Shown: one piece after another, positions 51,124 to 60,626 of the stretch
Layout of the letters: each line of letters opens with the position of its first letter
Position numbering within the stretch: the first letter of the stretch is position 1
Assembly (NCBI RefSeq): GCF_902859935.1
Contig: NZ_CADIKI010000009.1
Span: forward strand, 1-64,000
Direction: 5' to 3'
Source of the DNA: Paraburkholderia fynbosensis
GTDB taxonomy: Bacteria > Pseudomonadota > Gammaproteobacteria > Burkholderiales > Burkholderiaceae
Length of the DNA stretch: 64,000 nucleotides
Translations under genes and position numbers: made by a program
Notes under the pieces: model-generated
What the model was told of the DNA's origin: nothing
The model's database searches: none
What the model saw: the letters and a program-made list of their open reading frames with translations, nothing else

Positions 51124-53175
51124 TCAGCGCGCGCGTTGCGCGACGCGGCGTGCGGCGTCCACCACCGCCTGCGCGCTCAGATTGAAATGTTTGAACAGCG
51201 CGGCGGCCGGGGCCGATTCACCGAACGAATCGATACCCACGACGCCGCCGTCCAGCCCGACGTATTGCCGCCAGAACGCGCTGACGCCCGCCTCGATCGC
51301 GACGCGCGGCACGCCCGGCGGCAGCACCGTCTCGCGCCACGCGGGCGTTTGCCGGTCGAACGCGGTGGTGGACGGCATCGACACGACGCGCGCGGCGATG
51401 CCCGCGGCTGCGAGGGGCGCCACGGCATCGAGCGCGAGCGCGACTTCGGAGCCGGTTGCGATGAGCACGACGCGTGCGTGGGACGCAAGCGCCGGGTCGT
51501 CCGGCCAGTCGCGCAGCACGTAACCGCCCCGCGCGATGGCCGCGATCTGCTCGGCAGCGCGGGTGACGAACGGCAGGTTCTGCCGGCTCAGCAGCAGACA
51601 TGAAGGCCCGTCCCGTTCGACCGCGGCAACCCACGCCTGCGCGGTTTCGACCGTGTCGCACGGACGCCAGACGTCCAGGCCCGGAATCAGCCTGAGGCTC
51701 GCCGCATGTTCGACCGCCTGGTGCGTCGGGCCGTCCTCGCCAAGCCCGATCGAATCGTGCGTGAAGACAAAGATCGTGCGCGTTTTCATCAGCGCGGCCA
51801 TACGCAGTGCGTTGCGCGAATAGTCGGAGAACGTGAGGAACGTGCCGCCGAACGGCAGATGCCCGCGATGCAGCGCGATGCCGTTCATCACCGCGCTCAT
51901 GCCGAACTCGCGCACGCCGTAGTGCAGATAGTTGCCGCCTTGCAGGCCGCCGTCGTCGGTGCGGACTTCGGTCGCGCCTTTCCAGTCGGTCAGGTTCGAG
52001 CCGGTCAGATCGGCCGAGCCGCCGAGCATTTCCGGCAAGCTGCGCGCGAGCGCGGCGATCGCCTGTTGCGAGGCCTTGCGCGTCGCAATCGATTCGGCCG
52101 CGCAATCGGCGTCACGCACCAGCGCGCGAACCGCGTCGGGCCAATGCGCGGGCAGCGCGCCCCGCATGCGCCGCTCGAACTCGGCGGCCTCGTGCGGATA
52201 GTGCTGGCGGTAAGCCTCGAAACGCGCGCGCCAGTCGGCTTCGGCGGCCTCGCCACGCGCGCTCGCGTCCCAGCTTGCGCGGACTTCGCCGGGCATCTCG
52301 AACGGCGCATGCGCCCAGCCGAGCGCCTGGCGGGTTCGCGCGACCTCGTCGGCGCCAAGCGGCGCGCCGTGCACGTCGTGCGTCCCGGCCTTCGACGGCG
52401 AGCCCTGGCCGATCACCGTCCTGCAGCAGATCAGCGTGGGGCGGTCCGCGGCGTGAGCGGATTGCAACGCGCGATCGACCGCATCGACGTCGTGTCCGTC
52501 CACATCGCGCACCACGTGCCAGCCATAGGCGGCGAAGCGCGCCGGCGTATCGTCGGCGAACCATTGCTGCACATGACCGTCGATCGAGATGCCGTTGTCG
52601 TCGTAGAGCACGGTCAGCCTGTCGAGCTTCAACGTGCCCGCGAGCGACGCCGCTTCGTGCGAGATGCCTTCCATCAGGCAGCCGTCGCCAGCGAACACGT
52701 ACGTGCGATGATCGACGATCCGATGTCCGGGCCGGTTGAATTCGCGTGCGAGCAGCGCCTCGGCCAGTGCCATGCCGACGCCGTTCGCGAGCCCCTGGCC
52801 GAGCGGGCCGGTGGTCGTTTCGACACCCGGTGTGACGCCTACTTCGGGATGCCCCGGCGTTTTGCTATGCAACTGGCGAAAGCGCTTCAACTCGTCGATC
52901 GGCAGGTTGTAGCCGCTCAGATGCAAAAGGCCATACAGCAGCATCGAGCCGTGCCCGTTGGACAGCACGAAGCGGTCACGGTCGGGCCACGCCGGATTGC
53001 GCGGATTGTGTTTCAGATGGCGGTCCCACAACGCAACCGCAATCTCGGCCATGCCGAGCGGCATGCCGGGATGCCCTGATCGGGCCGCTTCCACCGCATC
53101 GATCGCAAGCATGCGCAACGCGTCGGCCATCAAGCGGGTGGCGGGTACGACCAGCGGGTCTGCGACAGCACTCAT
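51124..53175 (-). CDS. cbbT: Transketolase
   Basis: 683 residues from ATG 53175 (AAGGAG 7 bp upstream; the frame extends to 53220 without support). ThDP motif GDGCLMEGISHEAASLAG, SGHPGMPLGMAE near the start and the Pyr domain with FTHDSIGLGEDGPTHQ. Lies between prk and the aldolase. Confidence 0.95.
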   Translation of the reverse strand: MSAVADPLVVPATRLMADALRMLAIDAVEAARSGHPGMPLGMAEIAVALWDRHLKHNPRNPAWPDRDRFVLSNGHGSMLLYGLLHLSGYNLPIDELKRFRQLHSKTPGHPEVGVTPGVETTTGPLGQGLANGVGMALAEALLAREFNRPGHRIVDHRTYVFAGDGCLMEGISHEAASLAGTLKLDRLTVLYDDNGISIDGHVQQWFADDTPARFAAYGWHVVRDVDGHDVDAVDRALQSAHAADRPTLICCRTVIGQGSPSKAGTHDVHGAPLGADEVARTRQALGWAHAPFEMPGEVRASWDASARGEAAEADWRARFEAYRQHYPHEAAEFERRMRGALPAHWPDAVRALVRDADCAAESIATRKASQQAIAALARSLPEMLGGSADLTGSNLTDWKGATEVRTDDGGLQGGNYLHYGVREFGMSAVMNGIALHRGHLPFGGTFLTFSDYSRNALRMAALMKTRTIFVFTHDSIGLGEDGPTHQAVEHAASLRLIPGLDVWRPCDTVETAQAWVAAVERDGPSCLLLSRQNLPFVTRAAEQIAAIARGGYVLRDWPDDPALASHARVVLIATGSEVALALDAVAPLAAAGIAARVVSMPSTTAFDRQTPAWRETVLPPGVPRVAIEAGVSAFWRQYVGLDGGVVGIDSFGESAPAAALFKHFNLSAQAVVDAARRVAQRAR

Positions 53176-53230
53176 CGAATCTCTCCTTGCGAAATGAACG
53201 CGCTCTGCGCCGACAGGCACACGGCACGCC

Positions 53231-54103
53231 TCAGGCGCGCGCGCGCCGGTCGATCAGTTGCAGAATCATCGGCGTGAAGATCAGCTGCATGGCGAGCCCC
53301 ATCTTGCCGCCCGGCACGACGATCACGTTCGGGCGCGACATGAAGGAGTCGTGCAGCATCGTCAGCAGATACTGAAAGTCGATCCCCTTCGGCCGCGCGA
53401 AGCGGATCACCACGAAGCTCTCGTCCGGCTGCGGAATCTCGCGGGCGGTGAACGGATTCGAGGTGTCCACGGTCGGCACACGCTGAAAGTTGACATGAGT
53501 GCGCGAGAACTGCGGGCAGATGTAGTTCACGTAATCGGGCATGCGGCGCAGGATCGTGTCGACCACCGCTTCATGCGAGTAGCCGCGCATTGTCTGGTCG
53601 CGGTGCAGCTTCTGGATCCATTCGAGGTTGATGATCGGCACCACGCCGATCAGCAGATCCGCATGCCGCGCAATGTCCACCTGGTCGGTCACGGCCGCGC
53701 CGTGCAGCCCTTCGTAGAACATCAGGTCGGTGCCGGGCGCGACATCCTCCCACGGCGTGAAGGTGCCGCCATCCTGTTTGTACAACTGCGATTCGGCGGC
53801 GTCGTGCACGTAGTGGCGCAACTGGCCGGTGCCGCTTTCGCCGTAGCGCGTGAAAAGCGTCTCCAGCTCTTCGAGCAGATTCGCCTCCGGGCCGAAATGG
53901 CTGAAGTTCGGCGCGCCGTCGTGTTCATGCTCCTTCATCGCCGCGCGCATGCCGTTGCGGTCATAGCGATGGAACGCGTCGCCCTCGACGATCTGCGCGT
54001 TGATGTGCTCGCGTCTGAAGATATGGGTGAAGCTCTTCATGACGGTCGTGGTGCCGGCGCCGCTCGAACCGGTCACGGCGATGATCGGATGTTTGACTGA
54101 CAT
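53231..54103 (-). CDS. cbbP: Phosphoribulokinase
   Basis: 290 residues from ATG 54103. P-loop GSSGAGTTTV, VEGDAFHRYDR and FYEGLHGA are typical of the proteobacterial octameric enzyme. Upstream in-frame sequence to 54259 overlaps fbp and is not protein-like. This gene commits the region to a working Calvin cycle. Confidence 0.96.
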   Translation of the reverse strand: MSVKHPIIAVTGSSGAGTTTVMKSFTHIFRREHINAQIVEGDAFHRYDRNGMRAAMKEHEHDGAPNFSHFGPEANLLEELETLFTRYGESGTGQLRHYVHDAAESQLYKQDGGTFTPWEDVAPGTDLMFYEGLHGAAVTDQVDIARHADLLIGVVPIINLEWIQKLHRDQTMRGYSHEAVVDTILRRMPDYVNYICPQFSRTHVNFQRVPTVDTSNPFTAREIPQPDESFVVIRFARPKGIDFQYLLTMLHDSFMSRPNVIVVPGGKMGLAMQLIFTPMILQLIDRRARA

Positions 54104-54185
54104 AGGTTGGTTGTCTCCGGATGGCAATGTTCTGGCCGCCTTCGTACCGGGCGGTGCGCGACCTGCTGCCGCTGCCTGCGGCGCG

Positions 54186-55289
54186 TTACGCGGTGAAATC
54201 CGGCAGAAACAGCGAACGCGGGCTGAACAGCGGCGACGTGAACGGCTTGTCCTCGCCACGATCGTATTCGCCGTGATAGCGCGCGATGCGTTCGACTTCG
54301 TTCTTCGAGCCGAGAATCACCGGCACGCGTGCGTGCAGCGCATGTGGACGGACGTCGAGAATGCGTTCGCGCCCGGTGATCGACAGGCCGCCGGCCTGCT
54401 CGACCAGAAAGCTCATCGGGTTCGCTTCGTAGAGCAGCCGCAGGCGCCCTTCCTTCGCCGGCGTTTTCGAATCGCGCGGATACATGAAGACGCCGCCGCG
54501 CATCAGGATGCGATGCACCTCCGCGACCATCGACGCGATCCAGCGCATGTTGAAGTCGCTCGCCCGGCAACCGCTGCGGCCGTCCTTGCACTCCTGCACA
54601 TAGCGGCGTACCGGCGGTTCCCAGAAACGTTCGTTTGAGGCGTTGATCGCGAACTCGACGGTATCTTCAGGAATCCGGATGTTCGAATGCGTGAGCACGA
54701 AATTGCCGATGTCACGCTCGAGCGTGAAGCCGTGCGTGCCGTTGCCGACCGACAGCACGAGCATCGTCGACGGCCCATACACCGCGTAGCCGGCCGCGAC
54801 CTGCTCGCAGCCCGGGCGCAGGAAGGCGGCGTCGCCCACTGCGTTCCTGTCGCTGCCGTTCACGCGCAGCACCGAGAAAATCGAACCCACCACGCCGTTG
54901 ATGTCGATATTCGACGAGCCGTCGAGCGGATCGAACGCAAGCAGATAATCGCCACGCGGATAGTGCGGCGGAATCGCGTACACGTCTTCCATTTCCTCCG
55001 ATACCATCGCCGCCAGCAGGCCGTCCCACTCGCATTGCTGCACGAAGATCTCGTTGGTCGCGACGTCGAGCTTCTTCTGCTCCTCGCCGTGCGTGTTGAC
55101 GGTCTGCGCGGATCCGTAGTGGCCGCCTAGCGAGCCTTTCGTGAGCATCGCCGAGATCGACTTGATCGCGGCGGCCACGTCGATCAGCAGCGCCGAGAGC
55201 CCGGCCGTCTCCCCACCGTTCCCGGGCGACGGCTGCCGGTCGAGCGTGTCGATCAGGAACTTCGAGAGTGTCGTGCGTCCGTCCTGCAT
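54186..55289 (-). CDS. cbbF: Fructose-1,6-bisphosphatase, class I
   Basis: 367 residues from ATG 55289 (AGGAG 7 bp upstream; ATG 55313 is less likely). Metal site FDPLDGSSNID, plus VSEEMEDV and MYPRDSKTPAKEGRLRLLYE-type sugar-binding region (RLRLLYEANPMSFLVEQAGG). Confidence 0.95.
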   Translation of the reverse strand: MQDGRTTLSKFLIDTLDRQPSPGNGGETAGLSALLIDVAAAIKSISAMLTKGSLGGHYGSAQTVNTHGEEQKKLDVATNEIFVQQCEWDGLLAAMVSEEMEDVYAIPPHYPRGDYLLAFDPLDGSSNIDINGVVGSIFSVLRVNGSDRNAVGDAAFLRPGCEQVAAGYAVYGPSTMLVLSVGNGTHGFTLERDIGNFVLTHSNIRIPEDTVEFAINASNERFWEPPVRRYVQECKDGRSGCRASDFNMRWIASMVAEVHRILMRGGVFMYPRDSKTPAKEGRLRLLYEANPMSFLVEQAGGLSITGRERILDVRPHALHARVPVILGSKNEVERIARYHGEYDRGEDKPFTSPLFSPRSLFLPDFTA

Positions 55290-55316
55290 GGCGTTTCTCC
55301 TGGAGGGTGTCATGAC

Positions 55317-56357
55317 TCAGCCTGACGGCGCCGTATGGGCGCGCGATGTCGGTATGGACGGCAGCGGCTCGTCGAAGACGCGGCTCGCGCGCACGTCGGT
55401 TGCGTCGATTAGCGTGAGCGCGGCGGCGTCGATCGGCGCGCCGCCATCGAGCGCGCTCGCGAACAGCCGGTTGGCCTGGCGCAGCCGCGCGCGGTCGAGC
55501 GCATTGCGCACCGAACGGGCGTTGGCGAAATTCGGTTGACGGATGCGCCGCGCGAGATAGTCGGCGAACGCGTGCCGCGACGCCGCGTCCAAGCGGTAGT
55601 GCATGGTGCCGAGCATTCGCTCGGCGATATCGAGCAGTTCGGCTTCGGCGTAATCGGGAAACGTGATGTGATGGGCGATGCGTGAGCGGAAACCCGGATT
55701 GCTCTCGAAGAACACTTCCATGCGCGAAGCGTAGCCCGCCAGAATCACCACGAGATCGCCGCGCTGGTTCTCCATGGTTTGGAGCAGGATTTCGATCGCC
55801 TCCTGGCCGTAGTCGCGCTCGTTTTCCGGGCGATACAGGTAATAAGCTTCGTCGATGAACAGCACGCCGCCCATCGCGCGCTTCAGTACATCACGCGTTT
55901 TCGGCGCGGTATGGCCAATGTACTGCCCGACCAGATCGTCGCGCGTGACGGAGACCAGATGATTGCGGCGAATGTAGCCGAGCCGGTGCAGCACCTCGGC
56001 CATGCGCAGCGCGACCGTCGTCTTGCCGGTGCCGGGATTGCCGGAAAAGCACATGTGCAGCGTCGGCGCCGCGCCCGCGAGGCCAAGCGAATCGCGCGCG
56101 CGCTCGACCAGCAGATGAGCGGCCACCTCGCGGATGCGGGTCTTTACCGGCGCGAGCCCGACCAGATCGCGATCGAGTTCGCCGAGCACGTCGCCGATGC
56201 CGGAGTCCCGATACAGCGCCGCGAGATCGACGTGCGGCGCCTCGTTGCGCAGGCGCGGCGCGTCGGCTTGCGGCGCGGCGGACCGCGTGTCCGGCGCATC
56301 GGGGCTTCGCGGCATCGATGACAGAATCGCGTCCGCTATGGCAGCGTTGTCTCTCAT
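55317..56357 (-). CDS. cbbX: RuBisCO activase CbbX (AAA+)
   Basis: 346 residues from ATG 56357 (AAGGAGGAG directly upstream). Walker A SGNPGTGKTTVA, Walker B VLFIDEAYYL, arginine-finger region FRSRIAHH. The N-terminal 50 residues are variable. CbbX remodels inhibited red-type RuBisCO, consistent with form IC large and small subunits next door. Confidence 0.95.
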   Translation of the reverse strand: MRDNAAIADAILSSMPRSPDAPDTRSAAPQADAPRLRNEAPHVDLAALYRDSGIGDVLGELDRDLVGLAPVKTRIREVAAHLLVERARDSLGLAGAAPTLHMCFSGNPGTGKTTVALRMAEVLHRLGYIRRNHLVSVTRDDLVGQYIGHTAPKTRDVLKRAMGGVLFIDEAYYLYRPENERDYGQEAIEILLQTMENQRGDLVVILAGYASRMEVFFESNPGFRSRIAHHITFPDYAEAELLDIAERMLGTMHYRLDAASRHAFADYLARRIRQPNFANARSVRNALDRARLRQANRLFASALDGGAPIDAAALTLIDATDVRASRVFDEPLPSIPTSRAHTAPSG

Positions 56358-56425
56358 TGCTCCTCCTTGTGGCGATTCGTCTCGATTTGTCGAAGATCGC
56401 TTCACGTTGCATGCCTCGCGTGCAT

Positions 56426-56860
56426 TCAGCGCCCTGCCCCTGGCCCATAGCGCTCGCCCGACGGCCGGTCACTCGCATAGCCCGCGAGACCGTAGCGCTG
56501 CACGCGCCCTTGCGCGTCCTGACGCGTGAGACGGAAGCCCGGCTCCTCGTCCGGCCGGTTGACGATGAACGACAGCCGCATCGTCTCGAAGCTGCGCACC
56601 GAATCGAACGCATTGACCTTGATGTAGTGCTGCGGCCGTGCCGCGCGGCAGGCCTTCACTTCCTGCAACACGCCAGCCGCGTCGTGCAGATCGAACATCG
56701 GCAAGCCCCACATTTCCCAATAGGTGTTGCGCGGATGCGGGTCGTCGGTGAATTCGACCGAACATGCCCAGCCCTGGCGCAGCGCGTAGTCGATCTGCAA
56801 GCCGATCTCTTCGTCGGTCAGCTCGGGCAAAAAAGAGAACGTTCCTTGTGTGATGCGCAT
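56426..56860 (-). CDS. cbbS: RuBisCO small subunit, red type
   Basis: 144 residues, longer than green-type small subunits because of the C-terminal extension seen in red forms. MRITQGTFSFLPELTDEEI and NTYWEMWGLPMFD are characteristic. Confidence 0.96.
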   Translation of the reverse strand: MRITQGTFSFLPELTDEEIGLQIDYALRQGWACSVEFTDDPHPRNTYWEMWGLPMFDLHDAAGVLQEVKACRAARPQHYIKVNAFDSVRSFETMRLSFIVNRPDEEPGFRLTRQDAQGRVQRYGLAGYASDRPSGERYGPGAGR

Positions 56861-56914
56861 GACGAACCTCGTTGATTGATGTCACGTTCGGATGAACGGC
56901 GCCAGCAGTCCCTC

Positions 56915-56932
56915 GCGGTGCGGTGGCACCGC
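56915..56932 (-). promoter_or_regulatory. Stem-loop in the cbbL-cbbS spacer
   Basis: Perfect 7-bp arms GCGGTGC / GCACCGC with a four-base loop in the 145-bp spacer. May influence the ratio of large to small subunit mRNA. Confidence 0.4.
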
Positions 56933-57005
56933 CATATGGAGCCGCGTGTGAATCGGCAATGGGCGCTGACCCGATGCCTCGCGTTGCCGACGTCGCTTAC
57001 ATCGC

Positions 57006-58499
57006 TTAGGCTGCCGTTGGCGTGGCGGCGAAATCCGGCGTATCGGTGGACGCGTAGTTGAAGGTCACATCTCGCCACGTATCGAGCGCCTGCTTGAGCG
57101 GCGTGCACCAGCGAGCGGCGGCCTCGAGCACCTCCGGCCCCTCGTTGAGAATGTCGCGGCCTTCGTTGCGCGCCTTGACCATCGCTTCGAGCGCGACACG
57201 GTTCGCGACCGCGCCCGCCTGAATACCGCCCGGATGGCCGATCGTGCCGCCGCCGAACTGCAGGATCGCGTCGTCGCCGAACAGGTCGAGCAGTTGATGC
57301 ATTTGCCCCGCGTGAATCCCGCCCGACGCCACCGGCATCACCTTACGCAAGCCGGCCCACGGCTGATCGAAGAAAATCCCGCGCGACAGATCGACCGCGT
57401 TGCGCGCGTCGCGGCAGACGTTGTAGTAACCCTGCACCGACAACGGATCGCCTTCGAGCTTGCCGACCGCCGTGCCCGCGTGCGCATGATCGACGCCCGC
57501 CATGCGCAGCCACTTCGCGATCACGCGAAACGAAATGCCGTGATTGCGTTGTCGCGTGTACGTGCTGTGTCCGGCGCGATGCAGATGCAGGATCATGTCG
57601 TTGCGGCGGGCCCAGCGCGACATCGACTGGATCGCGGTCCAGCCGATCACGAGGTCGATCATGACGATGCACGAGCCGAGCTCCTTCGCGAATTCGGCGC
57701 GCTCGTACATGTCCTCCATCGTGCCGGCCGTGACGTTCAGATAATGACCTTTGACTTCGCCGGTCTCCGCTTGCGCGCGGTTCACCGCGTCCATCGAAAA
57801 CAGGAAGCGGTCACGCCAATGCATGAAGGCCTGCGAGTTGATGTTCTCGTCGTCCTTGAGGAAATCGAGGCCGCCGCGCAAGCCTTCATAGACGACCCGC
57901 CCATAGTTCTTGCCCGAGAGACCCAGCTTCGGCTTGACAGTTGCGCCGAGCAGCGGCCGCCCATACTTGTCGAGCCGTTCGCGCTCGACGACGATGCCCG
58001 TCGGCGGTCCCTGGAAAGTCTTCAGATAAGCAACGGGTATGCGCATGTCTTCGAGACGCAGCGCTTTGAGCGGCTTGAAACCGAACACGTTGCCGATGAT
58101 CGAGGCGGTCAGGTTCGCGACCGAGCCCTCTTCGAACAGATCGAGGTCGTAAGCGATATAGGCGAAGAACTGGGGCTCGTCGACGCTCGAGGCAGGCACC
58201 GGCTCGACGCAATAGGCTTTGGCGCGATACATGTCGCACGCGGTCAGCCGGTCGGTCCACACGACCGTCCACGTCGCCGTCGACGATTCGCCGGCCACCG
58301 CGGCCGCCGCTTCCTCCGGGTCCACGCCGGGCTGCGGCGTGATGCGAAACAGCGCGATGACGTCGGTTTCCTTCGGCTCGTAGTCGGGTTGCCAGTAACC
58401 CATCTCGCGGTATTTCATGACACCTGCTGCGTACCGTTCGCGTGGATTGCGCGGATTGCGTTCGGGCTCGATCACCACCGGTTGACTGAAATCGTTCAT
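57006..58499 (-). CDS. cbbL: RuBisCO large subunit, form I red type
   Basis: 497 residues. Active-site Lys in GATVKPKLGLS, carbamylated Lys in GLDFLKDDENINSQ, loop-6-side sequence GGIHAGQMHQLLD and QFGGGTIGHPGG. First gene of the Calvin operon cbbLSX-fbp-prk-tkt-fba-rpe. No cbbZ or gap gene follows. Confidence 0.97.
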   Translation of the reverse strand: MNDFSQPVVIEPERNPRNPRERYAAGVMKYREMGYWQPDYEPKETDVIALFRITPQPGVDPEEAAAAVAGESSTATWTVVWTDRLTACDMYRAKAYCVEPVPASSVDEPQFFAYIAYDLDLFEEGSVANLTASIIGNVFGFKPLKALRLEDMRIPVAYLKTFQGPPTGIVVERERLDKYGRPLLGATVKPKLGLSGKNYGRVVYEGLRGGLDFLKDDENINSQAFMHWRDRFLFSMDAVNRAQAETGEVKGHYLNVTAGTMEDMYERAEFAKELGSCIVMIDLVIGWTAIQSMSRWARRNDMILHLHRAGHSTYTRQRNHGISFRVIAKWLRMAGVDHAHAGTAVGKLEGDPLSVQGYYNVCRDARNAVDLSRGIFFDQPWAGLRKVMPVASGGIHAGQMHQLLDLFGDDAILQFGGGTIGHPGGIQAGAVANRVALEAMVKARNEGRDILNEGPEVLEAAARWCTPLKQALDTWRDVTFNYASTDTPDFAATPTAA

Positions 58500-58590
58500 G
58501 ACGTGTCCTCGAATGTGGCAAGCGCGTTGCCGGAAGAACGAAGCGCTTGAGTTGCACTGTAGGCACGGACGACGCTAAGGGGAATTCACG

Positions 58591-58624
58591 ATTTTATTTG
58601 GCAGACTTAACCGATCCGTTATCG
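58591..58624 (-). promoter_or_regulatory. Candidate cbb operon promoter and CbbR-type site
   Basis: Leftward TAAAAT (complement of 58591-58596) is a plausible -10 about 95 bp before cbbL, with no good -35, as usual for LysR-activated promoters. CGAT-N5-ATCG (58612-58624) overlaps the expected activator position. The AT-rich block stands out in this GC-rich region. Confidence 0.35.
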
Positions 58625-58667
58625 ATTGCATATTGCCAAGCGGATTGCCGGCAGCGTTCGAGGTTTC

Positions 58668-58889
58668 GGTGCAGAATGTGTTGGAGACGATGCGAGGAAT
58701 CACGTGACATCGCAATTAGCGTCACCCGATTGCAATGGAACACTTTGCTTCGTTTTCGCCACACCGCGCGGCAGCCCTGCGGGGCAGGCTGTGTGGCCGT
58801 GGCGCCGGTGTAATTCGGCAGACGCTGTATTGCGGTCCCGACGCGCGCCGGCGCATCCCTCGGCAGCACGCATAGGCATAAAGCTTGCG
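58668..58889 (+). promoter_or_regulatory. Candidate sigma-54 control region of pqqA
   Basis: GGCATA-AAGC-TTGC (58875-58888) keeps GGCA and TTGC at exact -24/-12 spacing, about 80 bp before pqqA. About 225 bp upstream of the predicted start, GGTGCAGAATGTGTT (58668-58682) matches the complement of the activator palindrome at 12 of 15. GTGACA (58704-58709) and GTCAC (58721-58725) form a further inverted pair. Confidence 0.4.
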
Positions 58890-58968
58890 TAATGCCGGAT
58901 GCCGCCGAAGTCCGCCACCAGGCCGGGCCGGCGGCGCAACGCTGTTTCAATCCATGGAGGAAGCACGT

Positions 58969-59043
58969 ATGCAATGGACCACTCCGAGCTACACCGATGT
59001 GCGTCTCGGTTTTGAAATCGTGATGTATGTCGCTACGCGTTAA
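58969..59043 (+). CDS. pqqA: Pyrroloquinoline quinone precursor peptide PqqA
   Basis: 24 residues from ATG 58969 with GGAGGA 7 bp upstream. It begins MQWTTPSYTDVRLGFE and continues IVMYVATR. The Glu and Tyr that are cross-linked into PQQ are present with three residues between (E-IVM-Y), and the peptide resembles the short PqqA of pseudomonads. pqqBCDE do not follow. A 7-bp hairpin directly after the stop is typical of pqqA transcripts. Confidence 0.9.
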   Translation: MQWTTPSYTDVRLGFEIVMYVATR

Positions 59044-59053
59044 ACCCTCAGAA

Positions 59054-59072
59054 GGGCCGCTTGCCGCGGCCC
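59054..59072 (+). terminator. Stem-loop after pqqA (attenuator or partial terminator)
   Basis: Arms GGGCCGC / GCGGCCC with loop TTGCC and only a short pyrimidine-rich tail (CCTCT). Probably leaves abundant short pqqA mRNA with partial read-through. Confidence 0.6.
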
Positions 59073-59143
59073 CTCTGTGGTCCGTCATTGTCGTTAGCTA
59101 ACCGGCCGGCCTTTCGGCGCTGTCAGGACACGCGTTCTCACTC

Positions 59144-59746
59144 ATGATCCACGAAACGATCGTCACCACGGCAGCGTGCGATGGCCGTCCTCACATCGCC
59201 CCGATGGGCGCGCGCTATGAGGGTGACCATGTCATCCTTTCCCCTTTTCGCCCGTCCACCACGCTCGACAATATCGTGGCGTCGCGGGCGGCAGTTCTGA
59301 ATTTCACCACCGACGTGCGGGTCTTTGCAGGCTGCGTCACGCATTGCATGACCGACTGGCCCACGCTGGCCGCAAGCTGCGTCGCCAGTGTGCGGCTCGC
59401 CGAATCGCTCGCGCACGCCGAACTCGAACTCGACGAATTGCGCGACGATGCCGAACGCCCGGTGCTGCGCATGAAATGCGTGTACCGCGAAAATCACGCG
59501 CCTTTCGCCGGCTTCAACCGCGCGCAATCGGCAGTGGTCGAAGGCGCGATTCTCGTGAGCCGGCTCTTCATGCTGCCCGCCGACAAGGTCGATCGCGAGA
59601 TGGCCTACCTGCAGATCGCGATCGACAAAACCGCCGGCGACAACGAGCGCACGGCATGGGGCTGGCTCGTCGCCGCCGTCGCGCGGCATCGTGCGAGCCT
59701 CGAATCGTCCGGCGGCCACACCGCCACCGCTGCCGTTCACCACTAG
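59144..59746 (+). CDS. DUF447 family protein of the C1 cluster
   Basis: 200 residues. Starts ETIVTTAACDGRPHIAPMG, a split-barrel flavin-binding pattern, followed by the DUF447-type TTLDNIVASRAAVLNFTTDV in two parts. Seen with H4MPT genes in methanogens and methylotrophs. Function undefined; an FMN-dependent step in cofactor biosynthesis is a guess. Confidence 0.8.
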   Translation: MIHETIVTTAACDGRPHIAPMGARYEGDHVILSPFRPSTTLDNIVASRAAVLNFTTDVRVFAGCVTHCMTDWPTLAASCVASVRLAESLAHAELELDELRDDAERPVLRMKCVYRENHAPFAGFNRAQSAVVEGAILVSRLFMLPADKVDREMAYLQIAIDKTAGDNERTAWGWLVAAVARHRASLESSGGHTATAAVHH

Positions 59747-59764
59747 TTTTTCCGGAGATCACCG

Positions 59765-60502
59765 ATGACCGCATTGCTTGCGAGCGTCCGCTCGGATGAC
59801 GAAGCATTCGACGCCGCTCGCGCCGGCGCCGAACTGATCGACCTGAAGGAGCCGAATGCGGGCGCGCTCGGCGGTCTCGCGATCGGTGAGATTACGAACA
59901 TCGCCCGGCAACTGCGCGCGCGCTACCCGGTCAAGCCGATCAGCGCGACGATCGGCGACGTGGCCGCCGACGCGTTCGACGAGATCGCCTCGCGTGTGAT
60001 CGAAGTCAGCGATGCGGGCGTCGACTATGTGAAGGTCGGCGTGGCGCGTGGACCGTCCGCGCGGCGCTGCATCGAGCAACTGGCAAATCTGCCGGCGGCG
60101 GTGGTGCCCGTGCTCCTGTGCGACGGCGGCATGGACGACGATGTGGTCACGCACACGGCCTCGCTCGGCTTTGTCGGCGTGATGTTCGATACCGCCGCCA
60201 AGGACGGCAGCACGCTGTTCGATCACGTAGATGTCGATACGCTCGCGCGCTGGCTGCGGCTCACGCGCGCGCGCGGCGCGATGGGCGGCATCGCCGGTGC
60301 GCTCGGGTGGGCGCAACTGGCGCAGATTCGGGCGCTCGCGCCCGACGTGGCGGGCTTTCGCACCGCGTTATGCGCGGACGGGCGGCGCTCGCGGCTCGAT
60401 CCGCAGCGCGTCGCGCAATGGGCCAGCGCCTTGCATCGGCCCGGCGAGCGGGGTGTAGGCGGCGCATCGGCGCAAGGCGAGGCGAACGCGGCGCGGCAAT
60501 AA
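59765..60502 (+). CDS. mfnB: (5-formylfuran-3-yl)methyl phosphate synthase
   Basis: 245 residues. LLASVRSDDEA, ELIDLKEPNAGALGG, YVKVGVARG and PVLLCDGG define the MfnB/DUF556 TIM barrel. Condenses two glyceraldehyde 3-phosphates in methanofuran synthesis. GGAG lies 7 bp before the ATG. Confidence 0.9.
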   Translation: MTALLASVRSDDEAFDAARAGAELIDLKEPNAGALGGLAIGEITNIARQLRARYPVKPISATIGDVAADAFDEIASRVIEVSDAGVDYVKVGVARGPSARRCIEQLANLPAAVVPVLLCDGGMDDDVVTHTASLGFVGVMFDTAAKDGSTLFDHVDVDTLARWLRLTRARGAMGGIAGALGWAQLAQIRALAPDVAGFRTALCADGRRSRLDPQRVAQWASALHRPGERGVGGASAQGEANAARQ

Positions 60503-60626
60503 CGAACGCGTGGGGCGCCGGTGAGCCTGGCGCTCCTGGCGTTCTCTTCGCCCTGCGAAGCATGGGTGAAACGACAAGAACGGCCCATGGAATCAATCGA
60601 GCCGATAGAACGGGTAAGTCCATCCA

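Noticed and set aside
58594..59088. 164-codon leftward frame across the cbbL-pqqA spacer
   Set aside because: It covers pqqA antisense and the control elements, and its sequence is not protein-like.
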